Shown: positions 12,373-24,029, numbered from the stretch's first letter. The stretch: 64,000 nucleotides of DNA from Ophioderma brevispina (GCA_023653785.1 JAMKCH010072519.1:1-64000), one strand, 5' to 3'. The notes: a model not told the origin generated them from the sequence alone. A program made the numbers and translations.

Positions 12373-12525
12373 GCATGTTCGTGGCCCCAGCGCTCTCGAG
12401 ACATTAGGGAGCTATGTTAATAGGATACAAAGTCTCGGATACTATACGAAAAGGATTGTTGGATCCAACGTTGTACGAAGGCTATGAAGAACTCCTCATG
12501 ATCGGTAACCTCAGTGCCCTTGCTG
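12373..12525 (+). CDS. SLC20A: SLC20 exon: ACIVA ... SDTIRKG ... LLMIGNLSALAG
   Basis: The acceptor is TTCTATACAG|GCATG and the donor GCTG|GTAAGTG. The readable frame in the second half is GAMLIGYKVSDTIRKG, then LLDPTLYEGYEELLMIGNL and SALAG, matching the family region between membrane segments 2 and 3. The first part (ACIVA, ALFETLG) needs three one-base corrections: a missing A, a missing T in CTCT, and an extra G in AGGGA. The observed length is 153 nt, where 154 would keep phase. It starts in phase 0 and ends in phase 1, fitting the neighbours. Its 3' 64 nt plus donor are repeated twice downstream. Confidence 0.88.
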
Positions 12526-12920
12526 GTAAGTGATTAAAACCGACAAAACAATAACTCTAAACTGGGTTATAGAATACTTCCTGATCTTTAGGATTGTTTG
12601 ATCCAGGATGCAAAAGAATAGTTTGATCCAACGTTGTACGAAGGCTATGAAGAACTCCTCATGATCGGTAACCTCAGTGCCCTTGCTGGTAAGTGATTCA
12701 AACCGACAAAGCAATAACCCTAAACCGGGTTAGAGAATACTTCCTGATCTTTAGGATTGTTAAATCCAGGATGCAAAAGAATAGTTTGATCCAACGTTGT
12801 ACGAAGGCTATGAAGAACTCCTCATGATCGGTAACCTCAGTGCCCTTGCTGGTAAGTGATTTAAAAACCAACAAAACAATAACCTTAAAACCGGGTTAAA
12901 GGATACTTCCTGATCATTAT
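12440..12920 (+). repeat. 163-bp tandem triplication of the 3' half of an SLC20 exon with its donor
   Basis: The segment from GATCCAACGTTG through GCTG|GTAAGTG and about 95 bases of intron starts at 12462, 12625 and 12788, an exact 163-bp period. The exon-derived part (12462-12525, 12625-12688, 12788-12851) is nearly identical in all three copies, while the intronic part has a few differences. Copies 2 and 3 have no acceptor directly in front, only A-rich sequence distantly like the exon (ATGCAAAAGAATAG against ATACGAAAAGGATTG). They are therefore probably not spliced in, but they offer two extra perfect donor sites. Reading on past the first donor meets TGA at once in frame. Confidence 0.92.
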
Positions 12921-12981
12921 CCTCGACTCCACCACTAATCCCATCAAATCTGAGATTTTTGGATTATGCATACGCAAGCCA

Positions 12982-13557
12982 TAACCCTCGTCTACCGAAG
13001 GAAGGGGGTTTTCCCCGCCTTGCTAAAACCCATGTTTTGGACGCCAAACATGCCAAAATATGACACAGGAATACCACATGCACTTGATATTGGTACCAAT
13101 AGATAGCTAGGGTCGTCCTCTTTCCAATGATAACAAAACGAGTAACAACATGCCTTGAATAAATTACATCAGAATGATGTCATAATGCACGTCAGCAAAA
13201 CTGTCAATTTCCAAAGTACACAGTGTAGAATAGGGCGAAATTCATTTTTTCACCAAAAAAGTTAGGAATATCCGATTGTCACGCGGTGTTTGCCTCTACT
13301 TGATGGGAAACGACTCGTTTTATATATTCAGAGCATTTTAGTGCTATAATAATGTGTTTGAGGCAGTAAATTGCAAAATATTAATTTTCTACCTTATATA
13401 CATTTTTTATGGGGATCTTGGTACTTATTTTGGTACTAATGGAAAGAATAAACTCGATCTAAGCTATCCTGTGGTACCAAATTTATAGGAATAGGATGCT
13501 CAGTAATGAAATGGCGGGTGACAACCACCCCTCCTCCTTCAGGAGTTTTGTTTAAAA
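12982..13557 (-). mobile_element. G-tract palindrome element, inverted copy
   Basis: Reverse complement of the same family: ACCCTCGTCTACCGAAGG at the left, ATTGGTACCAATAGATAGC inside, GACAACCACCCCTCCTCC near the right. Its G-runs are shorter and interrupted. The right terminus is missing, where it meets the LINE at 13558. Confidence 0.7.
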
Positions 13558-16018
13558 ATGGATAATATTTTTGTTTATAGTTGTGGCATGTGTGAAGTGT
13601 GTGGGAGAAAGAAAGGTAGGAGAGGTAGGAGAGATACGGGGTGGTGGAATGCATGCAGATGTGAAGGAAGCGATAGTGAGAAAGAAAGATGCATATAAGG
13701 ATATGAGGAAAACCGGTACGGATGAGAATAAAGCGAGGTTTAAGAGGTTGAAGAAGCGAGCAAAGAAAGTGGTGACGAGGGCTATGAAGGAGGAGGCGGA
13801 GAAGGGGCTGTGTGAGTTGAGAGACAATCCAAACAAGGTGTATAAGATTGTGAAGGCAATGAAAAAGATGGAAGAGATGTCGAAGGGGGAAGATGTATGA
13901 GGGGAAGTGATGGAAAGTTGAATTTCAGTGAGAGATAGAAGTAGAGTCTGGAAAGAGCATTATGGAGAGAATCATGAATGAGGAGAATGAGTGGGATCAG
14001 AATGTAGAGGCTGATGTGGTGGAAAGACCAGTTGAGGGGGTCAGCTGGGAGGAGGTAGTGAAGGCAATCAGAGAAATGAAAAAAAAAGAAAGGCGGTTGA
14101 ACCCTCGGAGGTGAGTGTTGAGATGATTATTGCGGGTGGAGAGATAGGATTGGTGTGATGATGGAGTTGTGTCAGAGAGTGTTGGATGGAGGAGGGATGC
14201 CAGAGGTGTGAGCAGTGAGTGAGGTAGTTCAAATTTTTAAAGGGAAAAGGGATGCAATGAGTTGTGGCGCATATAGGGGCGTGAATTTGTTTGGAGCATG
14301 CAATGAATATTGTGGAGAGGGTTTTAGAGAATAGGATTCGGAAGATAGTGGAAGTGGATGAGATGCAATTTGGGTTTATGTCAGGGAAGTGAACGATAGA
14401 TGCAGTGTATATTTTGAAGAGGTTGCAAGAGGAATATCGAGCAAAAGGGAAGAAGCTGTATATGTGTTTTGTAGACTTGGAGAAGGTATTTGATAGAGTA
14501 CCAGAGGGTGTTTTGAATCAATCCCATGATGCATTGCAATGTGCCTATACTGTAGTGTATGAAACACATGTCAGTACTTAGGGATAAAAAGTGTTCCAAA
14601 AGTTTAAGAACCACAAGACATTTCATAATCATGTTAAAATTCCTTAAGTACTAACGTTTTGTGGCCTAAAATGAGCATTAAAGTCTGGGTTTTCATGTGT
14701 TAAGAATAGGATTTTATGGGATCACATGACCCTATTGAGGTGAAATTTCCCAAAACTGGTGCATTGTGGGATTGACTCAAAACACCCTCTGATAGAGTAC
14801 CGAGGAAAAATGGAGTGGGCGATGAGGAAGAGAGGGATACCAGGAGTAATGGTTAGAGCAGTGATGAGTTTGTATGAAGGAGCAAGGACAAGAATTAGAG
14901 TGGGATCTGATTTGTCTGAGGAGTTTGAGGTGAATGTGGGTGTGCATCAAGGTTCTGTACTTTCGCCATTGATTTTTGCAATTGTGATTGGCGTAATTAC
15001 GAAGAATGCAAAAGAGGGTTTGATGAGTGAGATGTTGTATGCTGATGACTTGGTTTTAATGAGCGAGACAATAGAGGGACTGAGGGAGAAGTTTTGGAAA
15101 TGGAAGAAGGCTTTTGAGAGTAAGGGTTTGAAGGTAAACCTTGGGAAGACAAAAGTGCTGGTGAGCGGGGTGGAGAGGGAGTTGGTGGTGAGTAAGGTAG
15201 ATCCACGTGTCGTGTGTGGGAAGAGGGTAAAAGCAAATTTAGGGTGTGTGTTCGGAAATGTGGGACATGGATCCATGGGAGATGCCCAAAGATGAAGAGA
15301 GTGACCCCAAGTCTGGCAAGAGATTTGATGTGTGGGAGATGCGAGAAGGGTACTGGAGGGATGGTGGAACAGGAGGAAAAGTTGTGTGATGAGGTGGAAT
15401 CGGTGAAGGAGTTCACGTACCTGGGGGACAGGGTTAGTGGGGGCGGTGGATGCGAGGTGGCTGTGACAGCTAGAGTGAGGTATGGGTGGGTGAAGTTTAG
15501 GGAATGTGGGGAGTTGTTGCAAGGGAAAAAATATACTTTGAAGATGAACGGTATGGTGTATAGGAGCTGTGTGAGATCAGTGATGCTGTATGGGAGTGAG
15601 ACATGGTGTCTGAGCGAAAATGAGATGGGCATTCTGAGGAGGACAGAGAGAGCAATGGTGAGAACGATGTGTGGTGTGAAGTTGATGGATAGGAGAAGAC
15701 TTGATGCATATTTTGGGTTGTTTTTTGGAAGAAGCGATGGACCGTTTCGCGAAGGCGAATAGTGTACGTTGGTATGGGCACGTGCTGAGGAAGGATGACG
15801 GGCATGTTTTAAAAAGGGCTTTTGAGTTGAGGTGCAGGTTCGAGGAGGATAGGACGTCCAAAGACGACTTGGAAGAAGCAAGTGTAGGAGGAGAGTAGGA
15901 GGAGTGGGTTGAGGACGGAGGATGCATTTAATCGGGTGAAGTGGAAGGAGGGAGTAAGGGCGGTTGCTGCGAGTGTGAGGTGAATCCGGCCACCCTCGTT
16001 CACGGGGACAAAACCGGA
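13558..16018 (+). mobile_element. 5'-truncated LINE (reverse transcriptase plus zinc-finger-like C-terminus)
   Basis: The first coding stretch (13571-13900) is a lysine-rich linker (DVKEAIVRKKDAYKDMRK, KRLKKRAKKVV). RT motifs follow in several frames: MQFGFM near 14363, CFVDLE at 14469, then GVHQGSVLSPLIFA, the catalytic box LYADDLVLMS near 15035 and GLKVNLGKTKVLVSG. A CxxCGxW.H..C...CGRC cluster (about 15240-15345) resembles the zinc-binding segment of this LINE type. The end carries FTYLGDRVSGGGG, AMLYGSE-like MLYGSETW, RRTERAMVR and SVRWYGHVLRKDDGHVL. No endonuclease domain remains, and frames are broken repeatedly. It is cut by a MITE at 14502. Comparable LINEs are common in marine invertebrates; the clade is not certain. 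Confidence 0.88.
14502..14791. mobile_element. 290-bp MITE inserted in the LINE RT domain
   Basis: Inverted ends of about 30 bases: CAGAGGGTGTTTTGAATCAA at the left and TTGACTCAAAACACCCTCTG at the right. ATAGAGTAC is duplicated exactly on both sides (14493-14501, 14792-14800). Removing the element and one duplicate rejoins the RT frame at FDRVP. A 9-bp duplication would fit Mutator-like transposition; other end choices give 11 bp. Confidence 0.9.
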
Positions 16019-16304
16019 TTTAAAACTTTGGATTTACTTGTACTACTAGTTTCTTGCAATCTTTATACAGTATTCTATGGGCGGTAGATGTACTTGGCCT
16101 TTTTAAAGCGTGACCATATCAACAATATAACCATGTTTGCTCCCAGTATGCCCTTTGCTCAAGTAAAATAGAGTCTGGCCTTTGGGACTGAACATATACA
16201 TTTGACATATTTAAAAAAAGTACACAATAAAGCACTGGGACACTCGCCATTTTAATCACGAAATATTGCCTTTCATGTTCTTTTTCGATTTTTTTTACAA
16301 ACAG

Positions 16305-16445
16305 GTTCTTGCATATGGCTGTTCATTGCCACGTGGTTTAGGATACCTGTGTCAGCAACGCACAGTATTGTAGGAGCTTCGTTAGGTTTTCATCTGTAGC
16401 TTTTTGGCGCTGTTGGCGTCAATTGGAGGGTAGTCGTTTTGATTA
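16305..16445 (+). CDS. SLC20A: SLC20 exon: membrane segment and SATHSIVG loop
   Basis: The acceptor is TTTTTTTTACAAACAG and the donor GATTA|GTAAGTA, a full consensus. After completing a Gly codon it reads SCIWLFIATWFRIPV, SATHSIVGASLGFH, then LVAFGAVGVNW and RVVVLI. The family pattern is P(I/V)SGTH(S/C)IVGA; here the Gly is Ala. As written, an in-frame TAG at about 16396 breaks the frame. One missing base after CATCT and one extra T in the following T-run remove it, and the 141-nt length then gives exactly 46 codons. Start phase 1 and end phase 1 match the flanking exons. It lies between the 3' end of a LINE and a hAT MITE. Confidence 0.9.
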
Positions 16446-16555
16446 GTAAGTACAAATTTTTAAAGCTCGTGGGCACATTACTGAACAGAGTGTCTCAAAA
16501 TAAACTCAACCAGATATATAATATATAATTTGGTAATATTGCGTTAAGTTGTACC

Positions 16556-16958
16556 CAGGCCCGTAGCCAGGAATTTTAGGTGGGGGTGCGGATTTCCCAG
16601 AAGTGGACCTTTTGTGTACCAAAAACCCATTTTTTTTACCCCAAAATGTTTCACCGTCGTCTCCGAATTCTGAAGACGGGGGGGGGGGGGGGGGGAGATT
16701 GGAAGTGACATCGCAGCGTTCACAAAACAGAACATCTAATGAAACAGCCATGCGTAATCAAATAGTAACTAACCCCTGCTTATTCTTTCCTTATAACCAT
16801 GCAGTACACCCCTAAAACAACAGAATTTAGGCCAGCGTCAAATTTTAACAATCACAAAGCGTACCTTCATGACAAAGCTGACCTTCAGCATCAGAACGCG
16901 GACCTTTGTCATTTTTTTTGTGGGGTGGGCTCGCACCCCCCCCGTGGCTACGGCCCTG
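16556..16958. mobile_element. hAT-type MITE, 403 bp
   Basis: Ends are CAGGCCCGTAGCCAGG and GTGGCTACGGCCCTG. The 8-bp target duplication GTTGTACC is perfect (16548-16555 and 16959-16966), diagnostic of hAT-like insertion. The interior has a G-run at 16678 and a C-run near 16937. Confidence 0.92.
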
Positions 16959-16966
16959 GTTGTACC

Positions 16967-19340
16967 AACCATGGACGACAAGCAAATTTTTGCAACGGAT
17001 AACGGTATTGTGTACCAATGGTTGAAACCATTTGTTGAAATCTAAATGATACATGTAGCCAAAGAACTTTGAATAATGCTGTTATGTAGACTGCGAATAA
17101 TCATATGGGTCTTATAAATGACTCTTTGTGCCAGTTGGTCAAAACTGAAGGCACATGACTTTTCAGTTGTTATTATACAGATAGAAATACATATTGTATG
17201 CGTTGCAATGTGCCCCCTTGTATTCGGTACACCAATTGTATTAGTGACACTAACACATTAGTTGTCCCGAAAACCTGAAAATTTCTGTTCAACATTTACG
17301 AATGTTTTCAGGTAATGAAATTAGTCATCTAAGCTATCTAACGACCGCAGCAGAGCTGCGGTTCACCATGTAGCGCCATGTACCTGTTTGTCATTAGTTG
17401 GGGATGTCAGATGGATCCTGCTGGTTCTCGAGCACTCACATCAATGTTGGTTAAAGGGGCGACGACCCCGGTTTTGCATGGTAACTTCCAACATGTTCCA
17501 TCTGGGAGACTACTTTGATCATCGCAGATGACGTGACGGCAAATCGTGCACGCGTTTGGCAACAGAAGCTGAAATTGGAGGGATATCTCCACATATGTGT
17601 GCTTTAGTCTTGTCTACGCAAGGTAATGTTTTGTACTCGCATAAGAAGCCTGGTGTAGGTGCCATCCCCGTCTATCCTGTAGCTCTTTCTTCATGTCCAT
17701 GTCTCAGATCATATAACAGGATACTCCCTCTACACATGCTCTAAAAGAATTTCAGCTTGGTTGAATTGGAGATACCAGAGTGCCATCAGTGGTGTTAAGT
17801 ATATATTGCATATATGGCCCATTTTATGAGGATACATAATGTCTATAAGCACGGTTGTAAACAGGTTTATTCGATATGTCACATGGCCGTGTCTTAACAT
17901 GTCTTTTGGTTAAGACACGACCATGAAACACCATCCGTCTGAAGATTGGGTACCAAGGATCGTAAGTGAGGTATGCCAGTGAAACTCAGAGTATCGGTTG
18001 CCTTTTCAGAATGTCTGTCCTTTGACATTTTTTTTTCATTTTCATTACTCTCTCCTGTAATTGGATTTGGGCACTCTTAATTCCAAAGATAGTCACCCTG
18101 TAAATACTGTTTACTGTGATTGTTATTCGCCCCCATCTATCCCTATTGATCACATCGCTCAGGGTTGGCTGGATAATCGGAAGGAATTAATTTAAGAAAG
18201 GAAACAGAATTGATTTTTGCACATTTGCGTTGGTCCTGGCTATAAACTAACTTTTGATGGTAAATCTCAAAATTTTTCTATAGGTATCGCAAAAGAATGA
18301 ATTTTATATATATCGTAATTAATATCGTTTACCGATAATAGTTCGTGTGGCTGTTGTAAAGGTCTTCCCAATTAGCCAGGAAATAGTGCTCATCCATTTA
18401 GTTGTTCGGTTGGGTCAGACAAGAGTCAAAGTAGCCAGTCATTTTCGTGAGGTGCCCTATTGTCGCAATGGACACAGAATTGCCTTTTTAGTTCCGCCGT
18501 TAGGGTATTGCGATTCAAATTACACACGTTGAGCATTACCAGTCGCAGTATACAGGGTGTCTCAGAATAATCGTTACCCCTCCCGAAAACGTACGGCAGT
18601 TTTGCTTAATCATTATTATCCTTGTTTAGAAGCTTTATATTATGAAAATAACTTATGTACTTTTTACACCTGGTGAAAAAGAAAGAAAACGAAAAAAAGA
18701 ACAAAACATACAATTTCCCTAAAATGATGCAACCTACTTTGCCACTGTTAGCCCAATAGCAGCATACACATGTACATTGTATTTTTTATTTTATGGATTT
18801 GAGCACACGTAATTCCACAGATTTAATTAATTTGTTCACACGTAATGCCTAAAAAGCACCTGAAACTGCATTTAAACATATGAATTTGATAAAGCACACT
18901 TTTCAAATAATGGCATTAGCGCGTGACTCCTACAATGGTAATATTCTTGGGTTAAAGGACCATCATTCATCCCCCCCGTGAATGGGTAACCGTTTTCCCT
19001 CAATGTAGGGTTCCCAGTAAGATTGGCAACAGGGGACAGAAAAAAAATTCGGAGCATGGCAAGACTCTAAAAAAAGGTGCAAGGAGAGAGATGTGGTCGC
19101 CAAGACACAGACAATCAGCCGCAATAATGGCTGGCGGTGCGTAGAGAACTGAACACTAAACTCTAAAACCAGCAATGGGCTTGGATTTGAGATTAAATTG
19201 ACCAGGAAGGTCTTACAACATTTTAAATGTCGGGGATATTTTCATCTATGGTTTCCTCTGCTAATGCTAAAAGCCGTGGACAAAGTAATGTTTGCAATCA
19301 TTTTTGAGGAATAGCATTGGTTGTTTTTTTTTCACAACCA
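16967..19340. other. Intron sequence without a recognised gene
   Basis: The only structures I see are a 16-bp inverted repeat at 17882-17925 and a small CCGCAGCAGAGCTGCGG palindrome at 17345. Short open frames are present but resemble nothing I know. CAGGGTGTCTCAGAATAAT at 18553 looks like one end of a Tc1/mariner-type element whose partner end I did not find. Confidence 0.4.
17882..17925. repeat. 16-bp inverted repeat hairpin
   Basis: CATGGCCGTGTCTTAA pairs with TTAAGACACGACCATG with one mismatch across a 12-base loop. Confidence 0.8.
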
Positions 19341-19382
19341 TTTTTTTAATTTTTTTAATTTTTTTAATTTTTTTAATTTTTT
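19341..19382. repeat. (T7AA)n minisatellite
   Basis: About five copies of TTTTTTTAA or TTTTTTAA in tandem. Confidence 0.9.
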
Positions 19383-19409
19383 GCTAATGAATAACGTGCG
19401 GAAACCCCC

Positions 19410-19546
19410 AGGGTGTTTCGGCGTGATAAACCCTGCCGGTATCGCAAGTTATCTGTCGACACACCGGGTCTTTTGGCACAGCCTGTTATTTTTGACGAGC
19501 AACACGCTATGTCACCAGGAAAAATGACCCACCACCGAAACACCCC
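19410..19546. mobile_element. Small inverted-repeat element, 137 bp
   Basis: AGGGTGTTTCGGCG at the left matches the inverted CACCGAAACACCCC at the right. No clear target duplication. Confidence 0.6.
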
Positions 19547-19827
19547 ATACAGTTAGTAAGGAAATTTGAACATCCTGGTCTCATTTGAGCTTGTTGTTAA
19601 TCCCTAATCCATGTAACTGTGTGAATCAAAAAGAAAGTGATCAACGCCCTATCTTGTCAACCTGGCATGGGCTATTACCCATATTCTCGACTTTTTCGTT
19701 TTTCCCCTTTTTGTGTCGCCTGCCGCTAAGTCGGAAGCACACATAGGATCACTTGGTCACTGAGTTGATGTCTGTGATTGGTCGTTGTTTGTAAAGGGTT
19801 AACATTTGCCTCGAATAGCCACATACT

Positions 19828-20290
19828 TTGATGATTTCACCAAAACTTGGGTCGCAGGGGCAACATGTCATCCCCCCATTTTGTTGATGAGTCAAAGTTC
19901 ACATACCAAGGTAAAGGCATGTGAGGTCAAGTTGTGAATAGGCTGAAAATGTAAAATTGACCTCATTTCAAAAGTTTGAAGTGTCAATTGGGAACCCACT
20001 TGCTCTCGTGCAACAGTGATCCCTCATTTGTTTGATGAGGTCAAATATCACATACCGAGGTCAAGGTCAGTGAGGTCAATTTGTAAACTAGGGCTGAAAA
20101 CTGTAAACTGACCTCATTGAAAGTTGAAGATAATTGAACCAAACCTTGAGTCATAGGTGCACATTGTGATCCTCATTTGTTGATGAGCTCAAATGTCACA
20201 TACCGAGGTCAAGCCATATGAGGCCATTGTAAACTAGGCTGAAAATGTAAAATTGACCTCATTAAAGGTAGAAGTAGAGAACCGTCTTGT
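19828..20290. repeat. ~145-bp tandem repeat array, left part (three units)
   Basis: Each unit contains CAAACTTGAGTCATAGGTGC-like, GATCCCTCATTTGTTGATGA, CACATACCGAGGTCAAGG and GGCTGAAAATGTAAAATTGA words. The last word recurs at about 19945, 20090 and 20233. Each unit has several AGGTCA hexamers in both orientations. Confidence 0.88.
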
Positions 20291-20299
20291 GGCTCCCCT

Positions 20300-23244
20300 G
20301 TAAGCTGCGTAGCGAAGCAAAGTTAAAACTGCGAAGCGAAGCACCGAACTAATCTCTGCAACTCCAACCACTGTTTTTCCATTAACATCATTTCTTAAGT
20401 ATACCCAAATTATTGACTGACCTCACGCAGGCTTTTCTAAGGTCTGCCTTGCTTATAGTGTCATTAATGTGGAGGGTTTTTTCCAGTGTCAAAGGACAGC
20501 ATTGCTGATTTGTGTAACCAATCTCCATTGCGATTTCCTATCGGCAGGAACCCACAGAGGAATCAATTACCACCGCCAACCAACCAGGAATGGTCCGTGC
20601 CACCGAGAGACCACATCGACATTATGAAAGTGCTATATATGTAAAACAGGCAAGCAACCTCAATGTCTGATGGTGACAACATCGAAGTCCTACCATAGAG
20701 CTAGTTCTGTCATAGTTACATGTGTATACAAACCTCCATCATTAGACTTCAGCACCCTCAGCTCACCCTGGGAATTACCCAACCTCACTTCTTCTTGGCG
20801 ATTTCGACAGCCATAATACCCAATGGGGCTACAATGAAACGAAAAAAAAAAAAAAAACAAGACGACAAGCTGTCGATATGTAGACAGTCAGCATCTACAT
20901 CTCCTTCACGACTCTAACTGCCGACATCATTTCATAGACCGCTGAAAGAGGTTACAACCCTGATCTATCTATTGTTAGCAAAACATCTCACCTCTTAGCA
21001 AGATTGTTCTGGACCCTGTTCGCCCGACCTCACATCGACCAATCGATATCCAGTGAACGCGCATAAAGACCAAACAAAGTGCCCTTTAAAGCGCCGCTTT
21101 AACTACGGGAAGGCAGACTGGCAAGGATTCAATGACGACCTGGATCCGATGTGAAAGGGATGCTTTCCAAAACCCCATAACTATACAAATTTGGGGCCCA
21201 ACTATTGAACAAGACTGCACGGATATTCATACCCAGAGCTGTAGTACGGAATATATACCAGTATGTGCTATAGAATATCAAGAGTATATCACCATGTTTG
21301 AAGCGATCTGAAACAATCTGCTAAAGGTGAGGAAGTCTCGGAGAAGTATCTCCCAGAAAAGATCAAAACCTGGCACACTTTAATTGTTACCAATCCGAAG
21401 CTCCGAAGGGGTCCAACAGAAACCTCCACAGCAGCCAAATGTCACACCCAACCAAGTTGCCCCCCAACTGCTTTTAAATTGGCAAGTGCAGCCAGAAACC
21501 CAAGAAGATCAAACAGTTCAAACTAGACCGTAAGAAGTATAACTGCGACCCTGGTTTCACTTTCCCCTTCAACATGGACGAATTGGAATCCGGTATTGCT
21601 AAACTTCAACCAGGGAAAGCAGTAGGCCTTGACACATCTCTACTGAGCACTAAAAAATCTTGGCCCAGTAGCAAAGGAATGGCTCATTGAGCTATACAAT
21701 TGGCTTCCTTATTTCCCACCGGTTCCCCAAAATCTGGAGGAAAGCACTTTATGGCACTCCTAAAGCATGGGAACGATCCATCCAATCCAAGAGCTACCGA
21801 CCTATATCACTCCTTAGCATAACTACAACTCTTTGAACGCCTCCTGCTCAAACGTATCGCACCTGTTATTAGACGACCTTCATACCAGAACAAGCAGGGT
21901 TCCGACCAGGCAAATCCCAACAAGCCAAGTACTCACCTAACTCACACATTGAGATGGTTTCGAGAAGGCTGGTACTGATCTGTGTTCGTCGACCTCATCA
22001 GCAGCATACGACACTGTTAATCACAGATGCCTACTCCTAGAATAGCCTGGAAATTACCAAGGACATCCGCTTGACTGAGCTATCCTGATTGCTGGCTAAC
22101 AGGATGGTCTTTGTTCAGCTAGGAGACCGAAGAAGAGCCTATGGCGTAGGGGTCAAGAATGGTCTACCACAAGGAGGGTGGCTCGCACTCTCCTGTTCAA
22201 CATATATACAACGACCACCTCGATGAGGAACTGTCGTTTTATTATGCTACGATCCTGTAATAGCGCACAAGACTATGCCGACTTCACAGTTGTTGACGAG
22301 AGACTCTCCAAAGCTTGGATGAACTTACTCCGTATTATGATGAAACCACCTACGTGCAAATTCACTAAGACATGTGTGTGCTTCCATCTACGCAACCGTG
22401 AAGGCAAACGTCAGCTTAAAGTTAACCCTGGTCTGAAATCCCCTGGGGCACTGTGATAACCCTGTCACCTCGGAGTTTACCTTGGACCGCACTCTTTCTC
22501 TCTTATAAGACCCACATTGAGAAGAACGAAGATAAAGTATTTTCCGCAATACCCTCTGACAAACTCACTGGCACCAAGGGGTGCTCGCCCACTTACCCGA
22601 AGATCGACGGCACTTGCCCCTTGCTACTCATGTCAGAGTATGTCTGCCCTGTATGGGAAAGATCAACCCATGCCAAAAGCTTGATCCAGCGTTATGCCTC
22701 CTCCCGGCTTATCCCCTGGATGCCTCCGTCCAACCCAACGGAAAACTTGTACATCCTAGCAGTAATTGCCCACCAGACATCCTTCGTAACGTAGCGAGCA
22801 TGCAAGAAGCGTAGCTGCCAAGTATCCCATGTGAGCACCTAATGTCTGGACAGATACCTGCTGCCCAACCGCCTTAAATCTAGAGCAGATTTCTTAAGCA
22901 GTCAACTTCTTGAAACAGTCTCCTAGGAGGTAACGAGAGTTGCCTTGTGTGAAAGAAAGACTTTGACAATCTCCAAGTACAGCTGGACTGACTCAATAGA
23001 TTGAGAACCAGCAACTGGCCGATCTAGGTTTCCTTGCAGAATTGGGGCTATCTGGAACCGATCAGGACATTACCTGTGGTGTGTGGAACGCACCACAGAC
23101 AATGGAACACCTCTTGGTCTGCCCCACTGCTGTTAGCTCATGGACCACAAGGACCTGCGAATCAGTGAGCAGCCAACGCTGTACCCATCTCTGGCGATCA
23201 TATTTGAGAGACACAGTGTTTGGACACGATAAGAAAAGAAGACC
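20300..23244 (+). mobile_element. Decayed LINE with endonuclease and reverse transcriptase (jockey/CR1-like group)
   Basis: Endonuclease traces: LLGDF and NTQWGYN near 20790-20830 and YNPDLS near 20960. RT traces: SYRPISLLS (~21800), FIPEQAGFRPGKS (~21880), NRMVFVQLGDRR (~22100), KNGLPQGG (~22160), LLFNIYT (~22195). The catalytic YADD box reads YADF at ~22273. FHLRNREGKR (~22383) and CPVWERSTHAKS (~22643) are typical of one LINE group. Near the end lies NAPQTMEHLLVCP (~23083), a usual C-terminal element. Stops and frame changes occur throughout, so it is inactive. Tandem array units lie on both sides. Confidence 0.85.
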
Positions 23245-23490
23245 TCCTTTGAAGTTGAAGTTGAACCAAACTTGAGTCATCGGTGCAACATGTGATCCCT
23301 CATTTGTGTCTGAGTCAAAGATCACATACTGAGGTCAAAGGTGGAGGACGGTCAATGTGTAGGTCAAGTTTAAAATAGGCTGAAAATGTAAAATTGACCT
23401 CATTTGAAAGTTGAACAAACTTGGGTTTTGGGAATTTTACTGCCAAGCCTGATTTGTTTATGATGTCAAAGGTCATATATCAATGTCAAG
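23245..23490. repeat. ~145-bp tandem repeat array, right part
   Basis: The same unit as at 19828-20290 resumes directly after the LINE, with about one and a half units (CCAAACTTGAGTCATCGGTG, GGCTGAAAATGTAAAATTGA). It becomes divergent towards 23490. Confidence 0.85.
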
Positions 23491-23499
23491 CTGATGTTA

Positions 23500-24020
23500 G
23501 TCCTATCATTCACAACCAGCGAACGGCAGTCGAACCAAGCGGTCCGGGACCGACGTAATGTTTTCTCATAACCCCCTCGTTCTCTGTTTCGCCAGCATTC
23601 CATATTCTATTTTTTTCTCATAATTCCTCCTGAAATTCATTCTACAAGGTGATTAAAAAGTACAACCACATTGCGCGATTCACGGTAAAACCCTGTGTGC
23701 TATTCAAACAATCTTCCTATACTTCATCCACTGTTTTCTCAGGTTTCATTGAAAAAAACTACGGCTCATGCACATTCAAAAGTTACAGTTGCGAAAGTGA
23801 AGGCCCACCCGATTGAAAGACCGAAAAAGTTATACGCTAGAGAACCCAAGAGGAATTCTTGGTTTACGTCAGATTTTGGGGTTGCACATCTTCCATTATG
23901 TCACTGACATTTACAATTAAGAAAAGACTAGTGGCGTAACGTGGCTGAGGGGTGGAAGTGGGGTAAAGGGCGAAATCCTGCCTACTCAAAATATTGTAAT
24001 GTACAACAAATCAGAAATTG
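23500..24020. other. Intron sequence without a recognised gene
   Basis: A short basic frame at 23695-23907 matches nothing I recognise. ACAAGGTGATTAAAAAG at 23646 resembles mariner ends but has no partner nearby. Confidence 0.35.
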
Positions 24021-24029
24021 AGATAGAGG

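Noticed and set aside
14997..15881. 294-codon open frame on the minus strand
   Set aside because: It is the antisense of the LINE reverse transcriptase and C-terminal region, whose sense frames carry the real motifs; the purine-rich sense strand leaves few antisense stops.
13551..16025. TTTAAAA as a target-site duplication of the LINE
   Set aside because: The left TTTAAAA is part of the G-tract element itself and that element does not resume after the right copy, so the match may be chance or the insertion involved a deletion.
17407..17592. Minus-strand Cys-rich frame resembling a zinc finger
   Set aside because: The Cys spacing does not fit a known finger and nothing around it supports a gene.
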